A DNA stretch of 64,000 nt from JANMMJ01 sp031373255 (GCA_031373255.1 JANMMJ010000216.1:20269-84268); one strand, 5' to 3'; positions 1 through 8,034 are shown, numbered from the stretch's first letter. The notes: a model not told the origin generated them from the letters alone. A program made the numbers and translations.

Positions 1-183
1 ATCGCCGAATCGCCTCACGCCGTGGCCGAGCTTTCGGTCGGCGAAGCGGTGATGCAGCTTGATATTTCGACTGTACCCTTCGTTCTGTTCCGCAATGCGC
101 GCGACGGCGGCCTCAACGTCGTCTACCGCAGGCAGGACGGCAATATCGGTTGGATCAATCCCTCTCCGTCGCAGCCGGCCTGA
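1..183 (+). CDS. hpf: Ribosome hibernation-promoting factor, long form (3' end only)
   Basis: The window opens inside this gene; only the last 60 codons and the TGA are present. The visible part reads as the C-terminal dimerisation domain of long-form HPF/RaiA, with the run FVLFRNARDGGLNVVYRR followed by DGNIGWI. Long HPF binds the decoding region of 30S subunits and pairs 70S ribosomes into inactive 100S dimers in stationary phase. It sits 32 nt upstream of ptsN on the same strand, a common proteobacterial arrangement that usually follows rpoN. The N-terminal ribosome-binding domain lies outside the window, so the form is judged from the C-terminal domain only. Confidence 0.85.
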   Translation: MAESPHAVAELSVGEAVMQLDISTVPFVLFRNARDGGLNVVYRRQDGNIGWINPSPSQPA

Positions 184-215
184 GCGCTGCTGAACGGATC
201 AAGGAAAGGGCGCCC

Positions 216-686
216 ATGGGCCTTGCCGACATTATTGACGAGCGTTCGGTTTTCCCCGCGCTGAAGCCACAGAACAAGAAGCAGCTATTGCAGGAGCTTG
301 CGCACGCCGCAGCTCAGCTCACTGCGATCGATCACCGCATCATCTTCGAGAAGCTGCTGCAGCGCGAGAAACTGGGATCAACCGGCCTCGGCCAAGGCAT
401 CGCCATTCCGCATGGCAAAATTCCCTCGATCACCAAGGTATATGGATTTTTCGCAAGACTTGCGCATCCGGTGGACTTCGATGCGGTGGACGATCAGCCC
501 GTCGATCTGGTTTTCCTGCTGCTGGCGCCGGAACATGCCGGAGCCGACCATCTCAAGGCACTGGCGAAGATTTCACGGCTGTTGCGCGATCCCGCCATTG
601 TCGAAAAACTGCGCGGCACCGATGCAGCCGAGGGAATTTACGCGATCCTCACGGAGCCCTCGGCGACGGAGGCCAGCGCGGCCTGA
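216..686 (+). CDS. ptsN: Nitrogen-regulatory PTS IIA component (EIIA-Ntr)
   Basis: 156-residue IIA-fold protein, the last phosphoacceptor of the nitrogen PTS (PtsP-PtsO-PtsN), which has regulatory rather than transport roles. The N-terminus MGLADIIDERSVFPAL and the block GIAIPHGKIP, with probable phosphorylated His66, are typical. The reading frame is open back to an ATG at 150 inside hpf. I chose the ATG at 216 because it matches the family N-terminus and has a purine-rich ribosome site (201-209) at good spacing. It probably shares a transcript with hpf and is convergent with the DUF1150 gene 11 nt away. Confidence 0.93.
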   Translation: MGLADIIDERSVFPALKPQNKKQLLQELAHAAAQLTAIDHRIIFEKLLQREKLGSTGLGQGIAIPHGKIPSITKVYGFFARLAHPVDFDAVDDQPVDLVFLLLAPEHAGADHLKALAKISRLLRDPAIVEKLRGTDAAEGIYAILTEPSATEASAA

Positions 687-697
687 ACGCTCACGTC

Positions 698-961
698 TCA
701 GTGAACGCTCATCGTGAGCATTTCGTGTTCCATGGCGCTGGCGATGGCGCCCTCGCGGTTTCCTGAAATCGACATAGGGGTGCCGTCCGCCGCATAGAGG
801 CAGAACAGCGTCGTGTCGGCTGGAACCTTGGCGCGCGTTCCCAGAAGCTTCACTGCTTCGCTGGTGCCAATTTCGCGAATGTAGCCGAAATCGCCGGCGC
901 CCAACTGGCCCAGATCTTCAGGAGTCAATTCCAGTGTCTTCTTGATACTCTCGGTAATCAT
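698..961 (-). CDS. DUF1150 family protein
   Basis: 87-residue acidic protein of unknown function. The sequence (ESIKKTLELTPEDLGQLGAG at the N-terminus, FCLYAADGTPMSIS in the middle) matches the DUF1150 family, which in alphaproteobacteria is usually encoded next to a small heat-shock protein gene. That is the case here: it begins 3 nt after the hsp20 stop, so it is almost certainly cotranscribed and probably heat-induced. No signal peptide, membrane segment or catalytic motif is visible. A role in proteostasis is inferred only from linkage. Confidence 0.85.
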   Translation of the reverse strand: MITESIKKTLELTPEDLGQLGAGDFGYIREIGTSEAVKLLGTRAKVPADTTLFCLYAADGTPMSISGNREGAIASAMEHEMLTMSVH

Positions 962-964
962 GGT

Positions 965-1390
965 TCAACCTCCACGTATATCGATACGGCGGACAATGCG
1001 TTCCGGTTCCGGTCTTTCGAGATCAATCTTCAACAGACCATCTTCCAGTGCTGCTCCGGTGACTTTCATGCCATCTGCCAGGACAAAGGCGCGCTGAAAC
1101 TGGCGGGCCGCAATGCCGCGATGCAGATAGGCTCTTGAGGCATCATCGTTTTGCCTTCCCCGGCAGGTGAGCTGGTTTTCCTCAATGGTCACCTCCAGTT
1201 CGTCGCGGCTGAAGCCTGCAACGGCGAGCGTGATCCTGAGCCTTTCCGGTTGATTTTCGACCGGGGCCAGGCGCTCGATGTTGTAGGGAGGATAGGCGTC
1301 ACCATTGGTTTTCGATGCCCGGTCCAGCAGCCGCTCCAATCCATCGAAGCCGAGGAGCAGCGGAGAAGAAAAAAGCGAAACGCGTGTCAT
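965..1390 (-). CDS. Small heat-shock protein (Hsp20/alpha-crystallin family)
   Basis: 141-residue ATP-independent holdase chaperone. The N-terminus MTRVSLFSSPLLLGFDGLER is typical of rhizobial class A Hsp20 proteins. The alpha-crystallin domain runs from about residue 45 to 125 and ends with DGLLKIDL, followed by a short tail with an I-x-I motif (IDI) used for oligomer contacts. Translation could be extended upstream to 1453, but the family N-terminus and an AAGGG ribosome site at 1404-1400 favour ATG at 1390. A candidate heat-shock promoter and a ROSE-like hairpin precede it. DUF1150 follows in the same operon. Confidence 0.92.
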   Translation of the reverse strand: MTRVSLFSSPLLLGFDGLERLLDRASKTNGDAYPPYNIERLAPVENQPERLRITLAVAGFSRDELEVTIEENQLTCRGRQNDDASRAYLHRGIAARQFQRAFVLADGMKVTGAALEDGLLKIDLERPEPERIVRRIDIRGG

Positions 1391-1452
1391 ACGTACCAGC
1401 CCTTGCACTAAGCAGCCCTGATGACGCAGCCCAAACAGGCACCACACCATCA
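1391..1452 (-). promoter_or_regulatory. Candidate ROSE-like RNA thermometer in the hsp20 leader
   Basis: On the minus strand the leader contains TGCTT (1414-1410), a five-base loop AGTGC, and the ribosome site AAGGG (1404-1400), 9 nt before the start codon. The pairing is U-A, U-A, C-G, an opposed G-G and a U-G wobble. This resembles the weak SD-masking helix of ROSE elements, in which a UYGCU strand faces the SD with a G-G opposition. The 5' half can close through TGATG and CATCA. This is my own pairing by eye; no folding energy was computed. Confidence 0.35.
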
Positions 1453-1460
1453 TGCGCTCA

Positions 1461-1489
1461 ATATGTGGCTAGGGGATTAAGGATTCAAG
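1461..1489 (-). promoter_or_regulatory. Candidate RpoH (sigma-32) promoter for hsp20
   Basis: Read on the minus strand: CTTGAA (1489-1484), a 14-nt spacer, then GCCACATAT (1469-1461). This is close to the heat-shock promoter pattern CTTGAA-N13 to 17-CCCCATNT. It overlaps the 3' end of alkB and would start transcription near 1452, giving a leader of about 60 nt to the hsp20 ATG. Confidence 0.5.
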
Positions 1490-2117
1490 TAAAGGGCTTC
1501 TGGCCGGGCATTGTGACCCGCCGCAACGTCAAATTCAACCTTCCGCCGCCCTTCAGCAAAGTCGACGTTCCGGTCTGGATCCGGTCGATGCCGTGATAGG
1601 CCCGACGCGACGCTCCACCCAGCACGACAACATCGCCGGAGCCCAGTTTGAGGGTGCTGGTGGAACCGCCGCGTTCCGTAGAACCGATGCGAAATATCGC
1701 GGTATCTCCCAGTGAGACCGAAACGACGGGAGCGGAAAAATCGTCCTCATCGGCGTCCTGGTGAAGGCCCATCCTGGCGCCCTCGCGATAATAATTGACC
1801 AGGCAGGCCTCGGGCGGATGCGGGTAGTCGGCGACTTCACGCCACAATTCCAAGATCATGGCGGGGATGGCGGGCCAGCGCCTGCCGGTTTCGGGATGGA
1901 GTGGCTGATAGCGGTACCCGGAACGGTCGGAAACCCATCCCAGCGGCCCCAAATTGGTCATCTGCACGGTGAATGGGCGCCCGGTGCGCGGCATTAAGGG
2001 TGTGAAAAACGGGGCTTCGGCAACCGCCAGACGCAGCAGTTCAGCCAATTCTTCCTGGCGCGGCCGGTCGAAAAATCCACTGAGGAAACGTAGCCCGGAT
2101 ACAGGCGGCTGGCTCAT
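1485..2117 (-). CDS. alkB: AlkB-type alpha-ketoglutarate-dependent DNA/RNA repair dioxygenase
   Basis: 210-residue Fe(II)/2-oxoglutarate dioxygenase that removes alkyl lesions such as 1-methyladenine and 3-methylcytosine by oxidative demethylation. The NYYREGARMGLHQDADE block supplies the iron ligands His119 and Asp121. His175 (AYHGIDR) is the third ligand. Arg193 and Arg199 in RLNLTLRR would hold the cosubstrate. Its ATG overlaps the grpE stop by 4 nt (ATGA), so it looks translationally coupled to the heat-shock operon hrcA-grpE, an uncommon partner. The hsp20 promoter lies over its 3' end. Confidence 0.92.
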   Translation of the reverse strand: MSQPPVSGLRFLSGFFDRPRQEELAELLRLAVAEAPFFTPLMPRTGRPFTVQMTNLGPLGWVSDRSGYRYQPLHPETGRRWPAIPAMILELWREVADYPHPPEACLVNYYREGARMGLHQDADEDDFSAPVVSVSLGDTAIFRIGSTERGGSTSTLKLGSGDVVVLGGASRRAYHGIDRIQTGTSTLLKGGGRLNLTLRRVTMPGQKPFT

Positions 2118-2686
2118 TCCCCGGCTTTGGCCACACCCACCAGCGATGGCCTCAGGCAGCGGTCGCCTATCGCGTAACCCGCCTGCAACTGCTGCACGAC
2201 GGTGCCAGGGGCCTCGTTGTTATCGGGGACCTCGAACATGGCCTGATGCATGTTGGGATCGAATTTCTGGCCTACAGCCTCTATCCGACGAATGCCGTGA
2301 CGCTGGAAAATATTGAGAAGTTCGCGCTCCGTCACTTCAACGCCTGCCAGAAGATTGCGGCTCACCTCGTCGGCGGTTTCGCGGCTCTCGGCGGGAACCG
2401 CCCCAATGGCGCGGCCCAGATTGTCGGCCACACTCAAAAGGTCGCGGGCAAAATTTGATGCGGCATACAGTGTGGCTTCGGCCTTTTCCCGCTCGGTCCG
2501 CTTGCGCAAATTGTCCATCTCGGCGGCAAGCCGCAGCAACTTGTCCTTCAGGCCGGCCGCTTCTTCTTTCAACTCGGCAATTTCCGCTTCACGCGGGTCA
2601 AAATCGAAATCTTCGGGAAACGCCAGAGACGGATCCATGTTCGGAGTGGCTTCCGGCGTGTCCGGTGTCTTGGTTTCGTCGTTCAT
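2114..2686 (-). CDS. grpE: Nucleotide-exchange factor GrpE
   Basis: 190-residue cytoplasmic cochaperone that releases ADP from DnaK. A disordered acidic N-terminus is followed by a long coiled coil (about residues 35-95, EIAELKEEAAGLKDKLLRLA) and the C-terminal beta domain with the family motif (FDPNMHQAMFEVP, then GYAIGDRCLRPSLVGVAK). I start at the ATG at 2686 (MNDETKTPD). A longer frame to 2758 would add an unrelated 24 residues reaching into hrcA. It lies 68 nt downstream of hrcA and overlaps alkB, so it is the middle gene of an hrcA-grpE-alkB operon. Confidence 0.95.
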   Translation of the reverse strand: MNDETKTPDTPEATPNMDPSLAFPEDFDFDPREAEIAELKEEAAGLKDKLLRLAAEMDNLRKRTEREKAEATLYAASNFARDLLSVADNLGRAIGAVPAESRETADEVSRNLLAGVEVTERELLNIFQRHGIRRIEAVGQKFDPNMHQAMFEVPDNNEAPGTVVQQLQAGYAIGDRCLRPSLVGVAKAGE

Positions 2687-2754
2687 CGCAACGTTGCCCT
2701 GTGCATCTGAAATGAGGTTGATCAGAGGGCATATCGGCTCCCGGCACAGAAAAA

Positions 2755-3846
2755 TCAAGTCAGGAGGCGGCCGACCACCTTTGCGGTATAATCCACCATG
2801 GGGATGATCCGGGCATAATTCATGCGGGTCGGCCCGATGATGCCAAGGATCCCGACAATCTTTTCCTCGCTGTTGCGGTAGGGCGCCACGATCAGCGATG
2901 AGCCCGACAAGGAAAACAGCTTGTTTTCGGAGCCGATGAAGATGCGCATGCCCTCGCCGGCTTCCGCTAGCCCCAGGAGCTGGATCAGTTCCTTCTTGTT
3001 TTCGATGTCGTCGAAAAGCTTGCGGATGCGCTCGAGATCGTCGAAGCCGGTCTGCTGTTCGAGAAGATTGGCCTGGCCCCTGACAATCAGGGTCTTGGAA
3101 TCGGGATCGATGTCGCCCGACCAGACGGCAATTCCCGCCTCCACCACCTTGGCCGAAACCTCGTCCAGTTCGCGCCTCAGGAAATCCATCTCGTCGCGCA
3201 CAAAGCGTTTGACCTCGGCAATGGTCTTTCCCTGAAAGCGCGCCGACAGATAATTTGCGGCGCGGGTCAAGGCCGCGGGCGGCAGGCCCGGCGGCACCTC
3301 GATGACGCGATTTTCCACCGCGCCATCCTCGGCCACGATGATGACAAGGGCGCGGCCCGGCGCCAAGCTGACAAATTCAATGTGCTTGAGCGGCGCGTTC
3401 ATCTTCGGCGCCAGAACCACGCCGGCACAATGCGACAGGCCGGACAACAGCGTTGAAGCCTCGCCCAGCACATCTTCAATGCGGCGGGTGCGGTTCGACG
3501 CGGCAATCTGGGCGTCGATGCGGGCCCGCTCGTCGGGTGCCACAGCGCCTACTTCCAGCAAGGCATCGACAAAGAACCGCAGTCCTGCCTCGGTCGGCAC
3601 CCGGCCGGCACTGGTATGGGGCGAGAAAATAAGCCCGGAGTCCTCAAGGTCCATCATGACATTGCGCACCGAAGCCGGTGACAGGTTGGAAGGCAGGATG
3701 CGCGAGATGGTGCGCGAACCGACGGGCTCGCCGGTTTCCAGATAGGTATCGACAAGCCTGCGGAATACCTCGCGCGAGCGCTGGTCGAGACCAGCGATCC
3801 CGGTGGCGCGTTCGTCCTGAAACGGTTTGGGCGGAATGACACTCAT
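2755..3846 (-). CDS. hrcA: Heat-inducible transcription repressor HrcA
   Basis: 363-residue repressor that normally binds the CIRCE operator of groESL and related heat-shock operons, and needs GroEL to fold. An N-terminal winged helix (about residues 20-85, including GEPVGSRTISRILPSNLSPA) precedes a GAF-like dimerisation domain. The C-terminal core KIVGILGIIGPTRMNYARI is highly conserved. It is first in the hrcA-grpE-alkB run and divergent from rph. I found no CIRCE repeat (TTAGCACTC-N9-GAGTGCTAA) in the short upstream gap, so its targets probably lie elsewhere in the genome. Confidence 0.95.
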   Translation of the reverse strand: MSVIPPKPFQDERATGIAGLDQRSREVFRRLVDTYLETGEPVGSRTISRILPSNLSPASVRNVMMDLEDSGLIFSPHTSAGRVPTEAGLRFFVDALLEVGAVAPDERARIDAQIAASNRTRRIEDVLGEASTLLSGLSHCAGVVLAPKMNAPLKHIEFVSLAPGRALVIIVAEDGAVENRVIEVPPGLPPAALTRAANYLSARFQGKTIAEVKRFVRDEMDFLRRELDEVSAKVVEAGIAVWSGDIDPDSKTLIVRGQANLLEQQTGFDDLERIRKLFDDIENKKELIQLLGLAEAGEGMRIFIGSENKLFSLSGSSLIVAPYRNSEEKIVGILGIIGPTRMNYARIIPMVDYTAKVVGRLLT

Positions 3847-3928
3847 GGGACCAATCTAGAAATCAAGTTGGCTCGGGTCAATCGACGGGCTACAGGTGCC
3901 CATGAATTTCAAGGAAAGGCGAATGTTC

Positions 3929-4642
3929 ATGCGTCCATCGGGGCGAAAGGCAGATCAGTTGCGTGAGGTCAGGTTTCAGCGGGCTTTCACGAAGCACGCC
4001 GAGGGCTCATGCCTCGTCAGTTTCGGTGATACCAAGGTGCTGTGTACTGCCACTCTCGAAGAAAAGGTGCCGGGATGGCTCAAGGGCCTGGGCAAGGGCT
4101 GGGTCACGGCAGAATACGGCATGCTGCCGCGTTCGACGGGCGAGCGCATGCGGCGCGAGGCAACACAGGGCCGGCAATCCGGACGCACCCAGGAAATTCA
4201 GCGTCTGGCTGGACGGAGCCTTCGCGCCGTGGTCGATCTCCAGGCACTGGGCGAGCGGCAGATCACGCTCGACTGCGACGTGCTGCAGGCCGATGGCGGA
4301 ACCCGCACTGCCGCCATTACCGGAAGCTGGGTTGCACTGCATGACTGCCTGTCGTGGATGTCGGCGCGCGACATGTTCAAGACCTGGCCGCTCAAGGATC
4401 ACGTGGCCGCCATTTCCTGCGGCATCCATGGCGGCGCGATCGTTCTCGATCTAGATTATGCCGAGGATTCGACGGCTGCAACGGATGCCAATTTCGTCAT
4501 GACGGGGTCGGGCGGGATCGTCGAAGTGCAGGGTACCGCCGAGGGCGAGCCGTTTTCGCAGAAAAACCTCCTGGAGCTTCTCGATCTGGCGCGCAAGGGC
4601 ATCGGCGAACTCGTCGCCATGCAAAAGGCCGCCATTGCATGA
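3929..4642 (+). CDS. rph: Ribonuclease PH
   Basis: 237-residue phosphorolytic 3'-5' exoribonuclease that trims tRNA precursors, using phosphate and releasing nucleoside diphosphates. It starts with the canonical MRPSGRKADQLR. The phosphate-binding loop ADGGTRTAAITGSW and the TGERMRREATQGRQSGRTQE segment are intact. I use ATG at 3929 rather than the in-frame ATG at 3896, because it gives the standard length and has a purine-rich ribosome site at 3911-3919. It overlaps the next gene by 4 nt (ATGA). Confidence 0.95.
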   Translation: MRPSGRKADQLREVRFQRAFTKHAEGSCLVSFGDTKVLCTATLEEKVPGWLKGLGKGWVTAEYGMLPRSTGERMRREATQGRQSGRTQEIQRLAGRSLRAVVDLQALGERQITLDCDVLQADGGTRTAAITGSWVALHDCLSWMSARDMFKTWPLKDHVAAISCGIHGGAIVLDLDYAEDSTAATDANFVMTGSGGIVEVQGTAEGEPFSQKNLLELLDLARKGIGELVAMQKAAIA

Positions 4643-5658
4643 GGCCGGAGGGCGTACTTGAGACGGTCCTCTATGCCGAAGATCTCGGTGCGGCCCGGCA
4701 TTTCTACGAAACCGTGCTCGGACTTGAATGTTTTGCGCAGCATGGCGAGCGCGATCTGTTCTTCCATTGCGGCGGCCAGGTTCTGCTGATCTTCAATCCG
4801 CGCCTCACCGAAATTCCGCATGGCAGCGGTCCCGGTATTCCACCGGCACATGGCGCGCATGGGCCGGGCCACGTGTGTTTCAAGGCGACTGCGGATGCGA
4901 TCGCGCGGTGGCGGCGGCATTTCGAGACGCTGGGCATCTCTATTGACGCGGATTTCGAGTGGAAGACCGGCGGACGCTCGCTCTATGTGCGCGATCCTTC
5001 GGGCAATTCGGTTGAATTCGCCGAGCCGCGAATCTGGGGATTGCCCTGGGCGCGGCGGAGCCTTCGCGGCGAGAAGATCGTGGTGGCAACGCACAACAAG
5101 GGCAAACTGGAAGAGTTCGCCGCACTTCTGGCGCCCCATGGCGTGAGCGCAGTGTCCGCAGGCGAACTTGGCCTGCCCGAACCGGTAGAGACTGAGTCGA
5201 CGTTCGAGGGCAATGCGCGGATCAAGGCACTGGCCGCAATGAAGGCCAGCGGCCTGATCGTGCTTGCCGACGATTCGGGCCTGTGCGTCGATGCGCTCAA
5301 TGGCGATCCCGGTGTTTATACGGCGGACTGGGCGGGACCCAAGCGCGACTGGTCGATGGCGATGCGGCTGGTCGAGGAGAAACTTCAGGCCGCTGGCGCC
5401 ATAAGTGCTGAACAGCGCGGTGCGTCGTTCTTCTGCACCCTGTGCGTGATCTGGCCCGATGGCGAGGAGCGCATCTATGTGGGCCAGGCGCCTGGTCATC
5501 TGACCTGGCCGCCGCGCGGACAGCTTGGCCATGGCTATGATCCGGTCTTTGTACCCAGGGGCGAAACGCAAACTTTCGGCGAGCTTGAACCTGCTCACAA
5601 GAACCGCATCTCGCACCGGGCGAAAGCGCTCGAGAAGCTGTTCGATGATCTCTTCTGA
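4639..5658 (+). CDS. rdgB: In-frame fusion: VOC (glyoxalase-like) domain and RdgB dITP/XTP pyrophosphatase
   Basis: One uninterrupted 339-residue frame joins two proteins usually encoded by adjacent genes. Residues 1-131 form a VOC/glyoxalase-fold domain (LYAEDLGAARHFYETVLGLE, YVRDPSGNSVEFAEP) of unknown substrate. Residues 144-339 are RdgB, which hydrolyses dITP, XTP and dHAPTP to monophosphates and keeps deaminated purines out of DNA. It has the THNKGK motif (151-156), ADDSGL (210-215), GYDPVF and SHRAKAL. No ATG lies at the junction; the only nearby alternative start is a TTG at 5041-5043 with poor ribosome-site spacing. The start at 4639 overlaps the rph stop. It could be a true bifunctional protein, or RdgB could also start internally. 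Confidence 0.85.
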   Translation: MRPEGVLETVLYAEDLGAARHFYETVLGLECFAQHGERDLFFHCGGQVLLIFNPRLTEIPHGSGPGIPPAHGAHGPGHVCFKATADAIARWRRHFETLGISIDADFEWKTGGRSLYVRDPSGNSVEFAEPRIWGLPWARRSLRGEKIVVATHNKGKLEEFAALLAPHGVSAVSAGELGLPEPVETESTFEGNARIKALAAMKASGLIVLADDSGLCVDALNGDPGVYTADWAGPKRDWSMAMRLVEEKLQAAGAISAEQRGASFFCTLCVIWPDGEERIYVGQAPGHLTWPPRGQLGHGYDPVFVPRGETQTFGELEPAHKNRISHRAKALEKLFDDLF

Positions 5659-6796
5659 TCCCGGCTTCGGCGTCTATGTCCACTGGCCGTTCTGCAAGGC
5701 CAAATGTCCCTACTGCGATTTCAATTCGCATGTCCGGCACGAGGGCGTCGATGCGATGTCGTTTGCCGATGCTTTAGTGACCGAGCTGAAATGGCTGGCG
5801 CTCGAAACATCGGGGCGAAAAGTCAGCAGCATTTTCTTTGGCGGAGGAACGCCGTCGCTGATGCCGCCTGCCGCGGTCGGCCATGTGCTCGATCACATCG
5901 CGCAATTGTGGTCCACTGCTCCCGATATCGAAGTGACGCTCGAAGCCAATCCGACGAGTGTCGAAGCGCAGAATTTCGCAGGCTATCGCGCGGCGGGGGT
6001 CAACCGGGTTTCGGTTGGCGTACAGGCGCTGATCGATGACGACCTGAAAGCGCTTGGCCGGCTGCATACGGCAGAGGAGGCACTGACCGCCTTTCGCATG
6101 GCGGCGAAGATTTTCCCGCGCGTGTCGTTCGACATGATTTATGCTAGGCCGCAACAGACTGCCGATCAGTGGCGCAATGAACTTTCCCGCGCCCTGGCCG
6201 AGCAGCAGGGCCACATGTCGCTTTACCAGCTCACCATCGAGCCCGGCACGGCATTCGGCGACCTGCAGGCGCGCGGGCGTTTCCCGATGCTGGCGGATGA
6301 GGCGGCCAACGACCTCTATTTCATCACGCAGGAATTGACGGAAAAGGCGGGGCTCGCTGCCTATGAGGTCTCAAATCACGCTTTGCCCGGACAGGAGTCG
6401 CGGCACAATCTCACCTACTGGCGCTATGGTGAGTACGCCGGTGCGGGACCCGGCGCCCACAGCCGCATCGGTGAGGGTGCAGGCAAGCGCGGTCTTGTTG
6501 CCGAGAAGCATCCGGAGACATGGCGGCAGATGGTCCAGGCGAGAGGCCACGGCATCGTCGAGGACGTAGCGATTTCGCCTCAAGAGCAGGCGCTGGAGTA
6601 CCTACTGATGGGACTGCGCATCTCCGAGGGGATCGACATCGTCCGCTATCAGGCGCTGGCCGGACGGAACTTCACCGACAGCAGGGTTGCCGATCTCACA
6701 TCCCTTGGCCTTGTGGTGACCGACGGTTCACGCATCAGGGCCACGGCGCGCGGACGGCCACTCCTCAATGCGCTGATCGCCGAACTTGCGGCTTAA
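5645..6796 (+). CDS. hemW: Radical SAM family heme chaperone HemW
   Basis: 383-residue relative of oxygen-independent coproporphyrinogen III oxidase. HemW proteins bind heme and a 4Fe-4S cluster and hand heme to membrane respiratory proteins; they do not oxidise coproporphyrinogen. The radical-SAM cluster motif is CKAKCPYC (Cys17, 21, 24), preceded by YVHWPFC. FFGGGTPSLM and EVTLEANPTSVE follow in the usual order. I take ATG at 5645, which overlaps rdgB by 14 nt; a longer frame from 5525 only adds sequence read out of frame from rdgB. The rph-rdgB-hemW run is a conserved alphaproteobacterial cluster. Confidence 0.93.
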   Translation: MISSDPGFGVYVHWPFCKAKCPYCDFNSHVRHEGVDAMSFADALVTELKWLALETSGRKVSSIFFGGGTPSLMPPAAVGHVLDHIAQLWSTAPDIEVTLEANPTSVEAQNFAGYRAAGVNRVSVGVQALIDDDLKALGRLHTAEEALTAFRMAAKIFPRVSFDMIYARPQQTADQWRNELSRALAEQQGHMSLYQLTIEPGTAFGDLQARGRFPMLADEAANDLYFITQELTEKAGLAAYEVSNHALPGQESRHNLTYWRYGEYAGAGPGAHSRIGEGAGKRGLVAEKHPETWRQMVQARGHGIVEDVAISPQEQALEYLLMGLRISEGIDIVRYQALAGRNFTDSRVADLTSLGLVVTDGSRIRATARGRPLLNALIAELAA

Positions 6797-8013
6797 GAAC
6801 CGGCGTTGAATTTCTCCGACGCGGGGGCAATTTCGCGCGGTCCCGACGACGACATTTCGAGGATCGACAGGCTACGCTCGATCTGACCGCTGGGCTTGAA
6901 GCGGAACAACCCGTTCTGGCCCTGGTAGCCACCCGCACTGGTGATCGCCTGGCGGCTGAAATTGCCACTCTTCGCCATGGCCACCGCCAGCGTTGCCGCG
7001 TCGTACGCAAGGCTGGCGATACGCGGCGGCTTGCTGCCATAGGATTTGGCGTAGTGATTGTCGAAGCTTGTCACGAGATCGGGAGAGACACCAGCATACC
7101 AGCCGCCCTGGACCAGCGGAACCGTTGGCGCAATCTCGTCGTCCCACAAGCCGGTGCCGATCACCTTGATGCCTGATGACGCAACACCCTGGCTCTCGAG
7201 GCTGGTTCCCAAAGCGCGCAAAGCTTCGCCGCCTTCCGGCAGGAGCAGGGCCTGCTCGCTGCCACCCTGCTGCAGTGCTGTTGCAATCCTTGCAATGTCT
7301 GGACTGGATTGCGGGGCTTCCCTAGCATAGCGCCCAGCCGGGGAAATCGAGGCGCCATAGGCGGCAGCACCGGTCAATGCCGCTTCGCTGACAATGCCGC
7401 CATACTGTGATTTCGGATAAAGTGCCGCCACATTGCGATAGCCCTGGGCCGTTGCATAGCGAAGCACCGCCGAGATTTCCTGATCGGGAAGGAAGCTCAT
7501 CAGGTAGGTTCCGGGTGCTGCCACGGTGCTTACCGAGGAAAAGGCGATGACATTGATGCCGGCCTTTTCGGCAATGGGCGTTACGGCCTGGACCTCGCCC
7601 GAAAGCAGCGGGCCGAGGATCAGTTCCGCGCCTGCCGCCACGGCTTTCTCGGCCGCCACCTTTGCGCCGGCAGCGGTTCCGCCGGTGTCCTCGGTGAGGA
7701 ATGTCAGGCTACCTCCGCCGGCATCGGCTGCGGCCAGTTCGGCCGCCTGTTTCAGCGCCAGGGCCATGCCTTCGGTGCCCTTGCCGGAGAGTGGCAGAAG
7801 CAACGCCACCTTGCGTCCGCCATCGGCCTTGAGGGGGGCCAGGGGCTCCGCTTGCTGCTCCTGCGGTGTATCGCTGAGGATGCTCCCCATGTTGGCCGTG
7901 CCGGAGCAGCCAGCCAGCACTATTGCAAATAGTCCGAGAAGCAGCATGCGCCACTCGCGCATGACGCGAGAGCGCGCTATGCTGGCGCGTGATCCAAACA
8001 CCCCAATCGCCAT
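6793..8013 (-). CDS. Penicillin-binding protein activator (LppC/LpoA-type lipoprotein)
   Basis: 406-residue envelope lipoprotein with a type-1 periplasmic-binding fold. A basic n-region and hydrophobic stretch end in the lipobox LAGC (Cys36), so it is probably tethered to the outer membrane. KVALLLPLSGKGTEGMALAL and GAELILGPLLSGEVQAVTP are typical of the LppC family, whose enterobacterial member LpoA stimulates PBP1A. The start at 8013 has an AGGTG ribosome site; an internal ATG at 7962 lacks one. It is divergent from rsmI and overlaps the hemW stop tail to tail by 4 nt. Interaction with a PBP is inferred from the family. Confidence 0.85.
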   Translation of the reverse strand: MAIGVFGSRASIARSRVMREWRMLLLGLFAIVLAGCSGTANMGSILSDTPQEQQAEPLAPLKADGGRKVALLLPLSGKGTEGMALALKQAAELAAADAGGGSLTFLTEDTGGTAAGAKVAAEKAVAAGAELILGPLLSGEVQAVTPIAEKAGINVIAFSSVSTVAAPGTYLMSFLPDQEISAVLRYATAQGYRNVAALYPKSQYGGIVSEAALTGAAAYGASISPAGRYAREAPQSSPDIARIATALQQGGSEQALLLPEGGEALRALGTSLESQGVASSGIKVIGTGLWDDEIAPTVPLVQGGWYAGVSPDLVTSFDNHYAKSYGSKPPRIASLAYDAATLAVAMAKSGNFSRQAITSAGGYQGQNGLFRFKPSGQIERSLSILEMSSSGPREIAPASEKFNAGS

Positions 8014-8034
8014 CACCTGCCCCCTTTGCCGGTC

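Noticed and set aside
3847..3928. CIRCE operator upstream of hrcA
   Set aside because: I looked for the TTAGCACTC-N9-GAGTGCTAA repeat in the hrcA-rph gap and found none.
5041..5043. TTG as an independent start for RdgB
   Set aside because: In frame, but the purine run directly abuts it, leaving no usable ribosome-site spacing; kept only as an alternative in the fusion entry.
4456..5616. 386-codon open frame on the minus strand
   Set aside because: Antisense to rph and the VOC-RdgB frame; no domain recognised.
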